DNA from: a bacterium
Lineage (GTDB): Bacteria; Planctomycetota; UBA1135; GCA-002686595
Direction: 5' to 3'
Length of the DNA stretch: 37,741 nucleotides
Assembly (NCBI GenBank): GCA_024226735.1
Contig: JAAELL010000363.1
Span: 1 to 37,741 of the forward strand
Shown: positions 17,410 to 24,114 of the stretch, one piece after another
Numbering within the stretch: position 1 is the stretch's first letter
Layout: each line of letters opens with the position of its first letter
Notes under the pieces: generated by a model
What the model saw: only the letters and a program-made list of their open reading frames with translations
Database searches by the model: none
What the model was told of the DNA's origin: nothing
Position numbers and translations under genes: made by a program

Positions 17410-17997
17410 ATGAATGCAAGTCGAGAGCAAACGCAACTGCTGCGGGCCTGGATCGAACGTGCGCGTTTGGGGGACCGAGTGGCGCTCGACCGACTGGGCC
17501 GACACTACGAGCCACTCGTTCGTGCGCAGATCGGACGGATCATGGGGCCGCGCGCGCGGCGCTGGGACGACAGCGCGAGCATGACGAACCTCGTGTTGGC
17601 GGAGGGGCTGCGCCAGGTACCCAATCTGCCGGAGACCGCCGGCCCGACCGAGCTCTTGAGTCGGTTGCGCCGCACGGCGTCGTCGCGCGTGATCGATCTC
17701 GTGCGTGCCCACGGCAGCCACCCGGCGCCGGCCAAGTGGGAGGATGCGGAGGCCGAGAAGTCGACGACCTCCGCGCTCGACCTCGTACTGCGCCACGACC
17801 GGCAACGTCGGCTCGCGCGGTGTGTCGACGAGCTTCCCGCCCTCTACGCTCCCGTGGTGCACATGCGCGGCCTTCGGCAGTACCCGCTGAGCCAGGTCGC
17901 GGCCGAGCTCGGCCGACCCGTCGACACGGTCCGCAAGCAGTACGCGCGCGCGGTCAGGATGCTCGCGCGCAAGATCGGCACACGGGACTTCGACTGA
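17410..17997 (+). CDS. ECF-type RNA polymerase sigma factor
   Basis: This 195-residue protein has region 2 as LLRAWIERARLGDRVALDRL to SMTNLVLAEGLRQV and RRTASSRVIDLVRAH, and region 4 as ARCVDELPALYAPVVHMRGL with PLSQVAAELGRPVDTVRKQY. This is the ECF type common in planctomycetes (the TIGR02999-like group). The ATG at 17410 was preferred over an ATG at 17389 because AAGGA lies eight bases before it; the first has no ribosome binding site. It lies downstream of the sigma-like gene at 16216 and is followed by a GC-rich hairpin. Its natural kinase or anti-sigma partner is not adjacent. Confidence 0.85.
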   Translation: MNASREQTQLLRAWIERARLGDRVALDRLGRHYEPLVRAQIGRIMGPRARRWDDSASMTNLVLAEGLRQVPNLPETAGPTELLSRLRRTASSRVIDLVRAHGSHPAPAKWEDAEAEKSTTSALDLVLRHDRQRRLARCVDELPALYAPVVHMRGLRQYPLSQVAAELGRPVDTVRKQYARAVRMLARKIGTRDFD

Positions 17998-18026
17998 GAC
18001 CACCCCTTCACGGGGAAGGGAATACG

Positions 18027-18053
18027 GGCGGCGCCAGCCTCTGCGGCGCCGCC
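18027..18053 (+). terminator. GC hairpin after ECF sigma gene
   Basis: GGCGGCGCC (18027-18035) pairs perfectly with GGCGCCGCC (18045-18053) across a nine-base loop. It lies 30 bases after the sigma stop codon. No U-tract follows, so a rho-independent role is uncertain. Confidence 0.5.
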
Positions 18054-18449
18054 TAAGAAGAGACTCGATATCGACGCTCTCTTTCTCCACCAACTTCGTA
18101 TTGCTCACTGCACTGCCTCCGGCCAGAGCAACTCGGATCCTTGGGGCGGCGTTCGGCCTCGCGCTCGATTCACCAGTAGTGCGTTGGTTCCGTCGGGGAG
18201 CGGACGAGCGATCGCGAGAAAAGAAGGGCGGTGCCGCGATCAGCGGCACCGCCCCATTGCGTGACTCGGATCCCGAGTCCTTCCACTCAGCATCTCAGCT
18301 CGCTCGGTCTCAACGGCCAACGACCCCGACTCAGCGCACCGGGGCCGTCGATTGGACCAGCCGATTCCTTCATGGGGGACTGCGTGAGGGACGCGCGAGA
18401 GCGGACGGCCGATCGAGAAAAACCGTGGCGCGCTTCGAGCAGCCCGTAC
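18054..18449. other. Intergenic region with hairpin
   Basis: No gene was recognised on either strand between the ECF gene's hairpin and the truncated sigma fragment. Besides the strong stem at 18226-18254 nothing stands out. Confidence 0.4.
18226..18254 (-). terminator. Rho-independent-type terminator, minus strand
   Basis: GGGCGGTGCCGC (18226-18237) pairs perfectly with GCGGCACCGCCC (18243-18254) around a five-base loop. On the minus strand the stem is followed by TTCTTTTCTCG, so it would end leftward transcripts. These come from the sigma-factor fragment ending at 18450. This is the clearest intrinsic terminator in the window. Confidence 0.7.
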
Positions 18450-18794
18450 TCAATCCTCCGCCAGCTGCCCGCGCAGCCAGACGCGGGCGACGTTCCAATT
18501 GCGCTCGACGGTCCGCAGCGATTGCTCGAGCGCATCCGCGCATTGCTGGTGGCTCAATCCTGCGAAGAAACGCATCTCGACGAGCCGCGCGAGCCTGGGG
18601 TCGCGCTCCTCGAGCCGGCCCAGTGCCTCGTCGAGTGCGAGGAGGTCGATCTCGGGCTCATCGATCGAGACGTCCTCTTCGGTCAGCTCCGCGACCGGAC
18701 GACCTCCGCCGCGCTTCTCGGCCGTGCGCGCGCGCGCGGATTCGACGAGGACGGAGCGCATGATCTTGCTTGCGAGCAGAAAGAACTGCCCGCG
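18450..18794 (-). pseudogene. ECF sigma factor, region 4 fragment
   Basis: The minus-strand frame reads FFLLASKIMRSVLVESARAR, then KRGGG, a linker, and region 4: LEERDPRLARLVEMRFFAGL with SLRTVERNWNVARVWLRGQL. These are the end of region 2 and region 4 of the planctomycete ECF type (IMR.ILV..AR...KRGG and TV.R.W...R.WL motifs). Region 2 proper is missing: beyond 18794 the DNA belongs to a kinase in the opposite direction. An ATG at 18761 could start a 103-residue region-4-only peptide. The leftward terminator at 18226 fits this gene. Such a remnant might still bind DNA, but sigma activity is lost. Confidence 0.8.
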
Positions 18795-18795
18795 C

Positions 18796-20406
18796 CACCC
18801 GGCGATCGCGCAGGTCTACGACGCGGGCATCGCGGGCGAGGACGGTATGCCCTACTTCGCGATGGAGCTCGTCGAGGGGGCTCGCGACTTCTTGCGCTAC
18901 GCCGAGGAAGAGGACCTGTCGCTGGAGCAGCGGCTGCGGCTCTTCATCCGCGTGTGCGACGCCGTGCAGTACGGACACCAGAAGGGCGTCATCCATCGCG
19001 ACCTCAAGCCGAGCAACATTCTCGTCGACCGCTCCGGTCACCCCAAGATCATCGACTTCGGGCTCGCGCGCACGCTCGATCACGACACAGCCGTGATGCG
19101 CGCGGGAACGCGGGCCGGGGAAGTGCTCGGGACGCTGGCGTACATGAGCCCCGAGCAGCTCGGCGGCGTTCCCGGCGACGTCGACACGCGCAGTGACGTC
19201 TACTCGCTCGGCGTCGTCCTGTACGAGCTGCTGACGCGCGAGCAGCCCTACGACGTCGGCTCGAGCGGCCTGCCGGGCATGGTCGAGTCGGTCCGCGACG
19301 CCGAGCCGCGGCGGCCCGCGAACCTGCCGTCCGACGTCACGTGGGCGCTCCTGAAGGCGCTCGAGAAGGAGCCGCGCAGGCGCTACGCGTCCGCGTCCGA
19401 GTTGAGCGCCGATCTCGAGCGGTACCTGAGCAATGAGCCGATGCTCGCTGGCGCGCCGAGCGCCGTGTACCGGCCGCGAAAGCCATCGGCGTCAGCGACT
19501 TCTTGCGCCGCGCCCTGACAGCGATCGAACCGCTGAAGGACGGGAACGACGTGCGCGTGCGGGAGGTCCTCGAGGAGGCCGCGCGGTTGCTTGCGGAGGA
19601 AGCGGAAGCCGACGACGAGACGCGCGCCGTGCTGCGCAACGTCATCGGCGAGAGCTACATCGCCCTACGCGTCTTTCCCGAGGCGGAGCGCCATCTGACG
19701 CCTGTGCGGAGCTACGTCGAGCGCGAGCTCGGGTCCGTAGATCCGCTGTCGATCCACGTCGACACCAACTGGGTCGCGTACTTGTTCGCGACGGCTGAGT
19801 ACGCGCGCGCGATTGAGCTCGCGCGCAGGACAGCGCCGCTGGCGCTGCGCGTCCTGGGGCCGACCGACGCAATGGCTTTGCGCCTACGGACCTACCTGGC
19901 CGAGGTCCCGATGGCGCAGGGGGACGAGGTCGACGATGCCGCGAGGTGCTACGACGAGCTGGTCGAGACGCTCGCGCTGTGCCGGCAGATCATGCCGGCT
20001 GGGCACTTTCGCATTCAGAACGCGATCTTCAACCTCGGCAACGCGCACTTCGCCACGAAGCAATACGCGGACGCGAAGGTTCACTTCGAGGAGTGTTTGC
20101 GCGGGAGCCGGAAGCGCTTCGGTCCCGAGAGCGTTTTCGTCGCGATCGCGGCGTTCAACCTCGGCGAGACGATCTCGATGCAGAAACGGCCCGCGGATGC
20201 ACGGCCCTACTTCGAGGAGGCGTTCGAGATCGCCTCGGTCGCGTGGGGCACCGCTACCGTGCGTACGTACGAGATGGGCTCGAAGCTGGCCAGGATTCAC
20301 CTGGCGTTGGATGACGCGAGCGGCGCGGCTCATCCGTGACTACCGCGAGCACTGCGTCGCGACGTCACGCCCCGTCGACTGGTGCGATGCGATGCTCGCG
20401 CGCTGA
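18796..20406 (+). pseudogene. Ser/Thr kinase-TPR gene, truncated and frameshifted
   Basis: The frame opens in mid-domain at HPAIAQVYDAG, then FAMELVEG, VIHRDLKPSN, IIDFGLART, YMSPEQL and DVYSLGVVLYELLT. These are kinase subdomains V-IX, but the glycine loop and ATP-binding Lys (N-lobe) are absent. After NEPMLAGAPSAVYRPRK the frame ends at 19518. The shifted frame from about 19490 gives AIGVSDFLRRALTAIEP and about five TPR units (AERHLTPVRSYVERELG is one). The membrane segment normally between kinase and TPRs is missing. A third frame shift near 20320 gives the last 25 residues, ending TGA at 20404-20406. The 3' end overlaps the methyltransferase gene on the other strand. It cannot be an active kinase. 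Confidence 0.82.
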
Positions 20407-21234
20407 CTCGCGTGCCTCGCGCACCGACGTTGAATGGACGCTGTTCTCCCAGAAGACACCGACCCCGTCGATCTCGTGGATGGGGCTCGTGATGCCGTGC
20501 GCGTTGCGGTAGTCGTGGGTCGCCCGGCGGCAGGCTGCGACGGCATGGTAGTCGTCGACGATCACGATGCCGCCCGGGGAGAGGCGCGGGTAGAGGTGCG
20601 AGAAGGCGTCGTGCGTCGACTCGTACATGTCGCCATCGATGCGCAGCAGCGCGAGCGCGTCGATCGGAGCGTCGGGTAGCGTGTCCTTGAACCAACCCTT
20701 CAGGAAGCGCACCTGGTCGTCCAAGAGGTCGTAGCGTCGAAAGTTCTCCTGCACCTGCTCGAGCGAGACCGCGAGCTCCTCGTACGTGTGGTGCTGGTCT
20801 CCGCGGTCCGCCGGGTAGTCGGTCTCGTTCGGCCGCGGCAGCCCCGCGAAGGAGTCCGCGACCCAGACGACGCGGTCGCGAACGTCGTAGGCTTCGAGGA
20901 CGCCGCGCAACAGGATGACGGCGCCTCCGCGCCACACGCCCGTTTCGATGAAGTCGCCGGGGACGTCGTTCGCGAGGACGTGCTCGGCGCATGCCTGCAG
21001 GTTCTCGAGTCGCCGGGAGCCGATCATCGTGTGGGCCTCGGACGGCCAGTCGAGACCGCGCTCGCGCTTGTCGGCGACGAAGTCGCCCTTCGACCAAGGA
21101 TCGACGGGACGATCGCGATAGATCGTGTTGGTCAGGCAGTTGCGCAGGAGCTGCAGGTAACGCTGCGTGGTGCCGGCGTGCGGCGTGGACTCGCCGTCGA
21201 GGGCCGCCCCTTGAAGAGAACCTTTGACGCTCAT
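20365..21234 (-). CDS. TylF/MycF-type O-methyltransferase
   Basis: This 289-residue SAM-dependent enzyme belongs to the TylF/MycF/NovP group, which methylates hydroxyls on sugars of natural products or surface glycans with a metal. The signature blocks are RERGLDWPSEAHTMIG (58-72), DFIETGVWRGG (94-104, SAM loop), VADSFAGLPRP (125-134), LLRIDGDMYEST (197-207, metal-site Asp) and VIVDDYH (224-230). Length and order agree with the full family. The ATG at 21234 was chosen where homology begins, though the frame extends to 21594. It faces the next methyltransferase gene divergently. Cytoplasmic; its substrate is probably a sugar made or attached by neighbouring enzymes. Confidence 0.9.
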   Translation of the reverse strand: MSVKGSLQGAALDGESTPHAGTTQRYLQLLRNCLTNTIYRDRPVDPWSKGDFVADKRERGLDWPSEAHTMIGSRRLENLQACAEHVLANDVPGDFIETGVWRGGAVILLRGVLEAYDVRDRVVWVADSFAGLPRPNETDYPADRGDQHHTYEELAVSLEQVQENFRRYDLLDDQVRFLKGWFKDTLPDAPIDALALLRIDGDMYESTHDAFSHLYPRLSPGGIVIVDDYHAVAACRRATHDYRNAHGITSPIHEIDGVGVFWENSVHSTSVREARESAREHRIAPVDGA

Positions 21235-21355
21235 GCCGTAGTCGTCGGCAGCAACGGTTATGCCCTGTAGGTCTTCCCGCGAGCGGGAACGCGGGCCCGG
21301 CGACCCTTCAGGGTTCCGAGGTTCACTCCGACTTGAATGGCAAAGGAGACGCGCG

Positions 21356-21964
21356 ATGGATGTACCTACGACTCTGAATCTCGGTAGCGGCAAGGACTTT
21401 CGAGCCGACTGTCTGAACGTCGACGTCTTGGATCGTTGGGGACCGGACATCGTCGCTGATCTGAACGAGCCCTTCCCGGGTGACCGGCCGGTCTTCAGGA
21501 CCGAGCGCTTCGGGGAGGTGCACCTCGAGCGCGGCTCGATCGATCGCATCCTCGCGGTGGATGTCCTCGAACACGTCGCCGAGCTGCAGACCATGATGAC
21601 GAGCTGTCTGGAGCTACTGGCGCTGGACGGAACGCTCCGAGCGCTCGTTCCCTACGACTTGAGCTTCGGCGCTTGGCAGGACCCGACGCACCTGCGTGCC
21701 TTCAACGAGCGCAGCTGGCTCTACTACACCGATTGGTTCTGGTACATGGGCTGGACCGAGGCGCGCTTCGTGCTCGATGACCTCGAGTTCTCCGTCAGCG
21801 ATCTCGGGCGCAAGCTGCAGGCGTCGGGGACCGACGGCCCGACCTTGCTGCGGACCCCGCGCGCCGTCGACAGCATGGTTGCCGAGCTGCGCAAGGTGCC
21901 GCTGACCGACGCCGACCAGGCCGCACTCGCTCGGCACGTACCCGCGCAACTCCCGCGGCGCTGA
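21356..21964 (+). CDS. Class I SAM-dependent methyltransferase
   Basis: This 202-residue protein starts at ATG 21356 with AAGGAG nine bases upstream. LNLGSGKDFRADCLNVDVL is motif I, with the acidic residue that binds SAM. IDRILAVDVLEHV is the motif IV region, and the DPTHLRAFNERSW block is typical of methyltransferases in surface-polysaccharide clusters. The stop is two bases before the next gene's ATG, so the two form an operon. The acceptor is unknown but likely a sugar or sugar nucleotide. Confidence 0.88.
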   Translation: MDVPTTLNLGSGKDFRADCLNVDVLDRWGPDIVADLNEPFPGDRPVFRTERFGEVHLERGSIDRILAVDVLEHVAELQTMMTSCLELLALDGTLRALVPYDLSFGAWQDPTHLRAFNERSWLYYTDWFWYMGWTEARFVLDDLEFSVSDLGRKLQASGTDGPTLLRTPRAVDSMVAELRKVPLTDADQAALARHVPAQLPRR

Positions 21965-21966
21965 GC

Positions 21967-22824
21967 ATGCACGTCGCGCTCATTCAGCCCTCGGGCTACG
22001 TGCACGCTCAGGCGCTCTACGAAGTCGCGGAGACCGTGTACCACGGCCTGCGCCGGATGGGGGAGCCCACTACCCTGGCGCCCAACGAGCTCGCCCCAAC
22101 GGGGGGCAACATCGTGATCGGTGCCCACCTCTTGCCGCCGACCGGGTTCGACGCGCTGCGATCGGACACGATTCTCTACAACTTCGAGCAGCTCTGTGAC
22201 ACGAGCCGAATCGTGTCGCCGGCCTACCTCGCCGCGCTCGCGCGCTGTTGCACGTGGGATTACAGCAAGCGCAACCTGGAGAAGCTCGAGCGCGCCGCGC
22301 CCGGCGGGAACCGAAAGCACGTACCGCTCGGCCACGTCCCGGAGCTCGAGCGCATCGAGTCCGCTCCGGCACAGGACATCGACGTCCTCTTCTACGGCAG
22401 CGTGAACGAGCGTCGCGCCCGAGTTCTCGAGCGCCTCCGCGGCGAGGGCGTGAACGTCCACGCAGTCTTCGGGGTCTACGGCCCCGAGCGCGACGCCCTC
22501 ATCGCCCGCAGCAAGCTCGTGCTGAACCTGCACTTCTACCCGACGAGCATCTTCGAGATCGTGCGCGTGTCCTACTTGCTGGCGAACGCGAGGCCGGTCG
22601 TCGCCGAGTGTGGGCACGACACGGAGCTCGAGCCGTCCCTGCGCGATGCGGTCGAGCTGAGCGCCTACGACGATCTCGTCCCCACGTGCCTGGCCCTGCT
22701 CGCGGATGACGACCGCCGCCATGCCCTCGCGCAGCGCGGCCGGGAGCGTTTCACCATGCTCGACGAGTCCGCGATCCTCGCCCAGGCGCTGAATCGTGCG
22801 GCGAGCACTCCGGCGAACTTCTGA
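21967..22824 (+). CDS. Glycosyltransferase-like protein
   Basis: This 285-residue soluble protein has LLPPTGFDALRSDTILYNFE near the middle of the N-half and VLFYGSVNERRARVLERL followed by LVLNLHFYPTSIFEIVRVSY in the C-half. The last segments correspond to the GT-B nucleotide-sugar binding region of family-1/4-like transferases (conserved Glu in IFEIVR, then ANARPVVAE). It lacks a signal peptide. It probably adds a sugar to a glycan whose methylation is done by the neighbouring enzymes. The gene starts two bases after the upstream methyltransferase stop. The specific linkage cannot be told. Confidence 0.75.
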   Translation: MHVALIQPSGYVHAQALYEVAETVYHGLRRMGEPTTLAPNELAPTGGNIVIGAHLLPPTGFDALRSDTILYNFEQLCDTSRIVSPAYLAALARCCTWDYSKRNLEKLERAAPGGNRKHVPLGHVPELERIESAPAQDIDVLFYGSVNERRARVLERLRGEGVNVHAVFGVYGPERDALIARSKLVLNLHFYPTSIFEIVRVSYLLANARPVVAECGHDTELEPSLRDAVELSAYDDLVPTCLALLADDDRRHALAQRGRERFTMLDESAILAQALNRAASTPANF

Positions 22825-22867
22825 ACCAGGACACTACGCCGACCGTCGTTCCGGGGAGCCTGAGCGG

Positions 22868-23275
22868 CTACTTGCGCCCGGTCTTGGGCTTGGCCTTCTT
22901 GGAAGCCTTCTTCTTGGAGGCCTTCTTCTTGCTCCCTCCGCCGCTACCCGCGCTCAGCGCGTAGCTCTCATCGAGCCACTTCTTCCACAGCTTCTTCGGC
23001 ATTGGACGCTCGGCCGTGAAGCGCGCGGTGACCCAGGCGGTCGAGCCGACCTCGAAGTGGTCGGGGTCCTTGTCCGCCAGCTTGGCCGCCTCGGCCTTGG
23101 ACCCCTCGAGCTTGAACATCGCCTTGTACCGGCCGCCCTGCGTGCCGATGTACAGGAACGCTTTCTTGCCGGTCTTGAAGGAGCTCTGCGTGCACGACGT
23201 GCCCTTGTCGACGTCGAGGTAGCGGCTCGCCTCGAGCCGAATCGGCTCGGTCGGGTCCTTTTCGCTCGTAGCCAT
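22868..23275 (-). CDS. MmcQ/YjbR-family protein with Lys-rich tail
   Basis: This 135-residue protein has SFKTGKKAFLYIGTQGGRYK, FKLEGSKAEAAKLADKDPDH and AWVTARFTAERPMPKKLWKKWLDESY, which follow the beta-sheet and helix layout of the MmcQ/YjbR (double wing) family, of unclear role and possibly nucleic-acid binding. A repetitive tail (KKKASKKKASKKAKPKTGRK-like, about 113-135) is strongly basic, as in histone-like tails, and supports nucleic-acid contact. It is the last gene of the ArsR operon, with the broken AHSA1 gene immediately upstream (seven-base gap). Confidence 0.75.
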   Translation of the reverse strand: MATSEKDPTEPIRLEASRYLDVDKGTSCTQSSFKTGKKAFLYIGTQGGRYKAMFKLEGSKAEAAKLADKDPDHFEVGSTAWVTARFTAERPMPKKLWKKWLDESYALSAGSGGGSKKKASKKKASKKAKPKTGRK

Positions 23276-23282
23276 GGTTCGT

Positions 23283-23632
23283 TCAGATCTTCGATTCGGC
23301 GCCTCGCATGTCGGGGATACCGGCGTGTATGAGGCACACGAGTGTGCCCTCGCCCTGTTCGGTGAAATCGACCGTGATGGTCATGCTCGTGCCGGCGCCG
23401 CCCGGTCCTTCGGACGTGAAGGCGAGCCGCGCCCCTGAACCGTCATGTGGTTGTTGTAGGTCCCACCGACCCGCGGCTCGATCTCCGAGCGAACCGCGGT
23501 GCACTCCGTGCAGCCCCACCACTGCCCGACCTTGCTCGTCTCGATCCACGCTTCGAACACCGCCTCGCGCGGCGCGTCGTACACGCGAGAGACGATGAGC
23601 TGGCCGTTTTCGAACTTCACTTCGGAAGTCAT
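23283..23632 (-). pseudogene. AHSA1/SRPBCC-domain gene with deletions and frameshift
   Basis: The ATG at 23632 overlaps the stop of the ArsR gene. The frame reads IVSRVYDAPREAVFEAWIET, QWWGCTEC and VGGTYNNHMTVQG, the N-half of an activator-of-Hsp90-like (AHSA1) START-fold protein. Then, in another frame, RLAFTSEGPGG, TITVDFTEQGEGTL and HAGIPDMRGAESKI occur. About 15 residues expected between MTVQG and RLAFT are missing, which also breaks the frame, and the final helix that closes the fold is absent. As it stands the first frame ends at 23381 with 83 residues. The gene is normally the target of its ArsR neighbour. Confidence 0.8.
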
Positions 23633-23994
23633 CGCTTCCGTCGCTCCTTCGATCGTTGCGGGGGATGGGTCTGCTTCGCGCGCGCCTCGAGGTAGGCGTC
23701 GACGGCGTCGAACTGCTGCTTCCAGAATCGGGTGTAGTGCTCGATCCACGTGCTCGCGGCCTCGATCGGCCGCGGATCGACCCGGATGCGGTGCTCGCGT
23801 CCGTGCCGGGTGCGTTGGATCAGCCCCGCGCGCTCCAGCACGCGCAGATGCTTCGACACCGCCGGCTGCGACATGTCGTGGGGGGCCGCGAGGGTGCCGA
23901 CGTTGGTCTCGCCCTCCGCCAGCCGCTCCAGCATCCCGCGCCGCGTCGGGTCGGCGAGCGCCGAGAAGACGAGATCGAGCTGGCTGCTACGCAT
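23629..23994 (-). CDS. ArsR-family transcriptional repressor
   Basis: This 121-residue winged-helix protein has the LDLVFSALADPTRRGMLERL helix and the DNA-recognition helix MSQPAVSKHLRVLERAGL, then the RTRHGREHRIRV wing. It is the type usually linked to AHSA1/SRPBCC genes (SdpR/autorepressor-like). No metal-binding Cys is present. The ATG at 23994 overlaps an ATAAC-N6-GTTAT inverted repeat, the likely operator, so it probably represses its own operon. The stop TGA overlaps the ATG of the next gene (ATGA). The sigma gene at 24115 is divergent. Confidence 0.92.
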   Translation of the reverse strand: MRSSQLDLVFSALADPTRRGMLERLAEGETNVGTLAAPHDMSQPAVSKHLRVLERAGLIQRTRHGREHRIRVDPRPIEAASTWIEHYTRFWKQQFDAVDAYLEARAKQTHPPQRSKERRKR

Positions 23995-24008
23995 AACTAC
24001 GAGGTTAT
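23993..24008. promoter_or_regulatory. Inverted repeat, probable ArsR operator
   Basis: ATAAC-TACGAG-GTTAT is a perfect five-base dyad covering the ArsR start codon. ArsR-type autorepressors commonly bind such AT-rich dyads. The role is inferred from position. Confidence 0.6.
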
Positions 24009-24114
24009 ATGATGGGTGCCACCGCGTCAAGGGCGTCTCGGGGTCTCCACCGGCTTTCGTCCTAACCGGGCGACTTTTTCGCGAGAACCCGTAGCGTGGC
24101 GAGGAGTCTCGACA

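Noticed and set aside
16786..18249. Long minus-strand frame opposite the sigma genes
   Set aside because: No recognisable domain, while the plus-strand genes have sigma regions.
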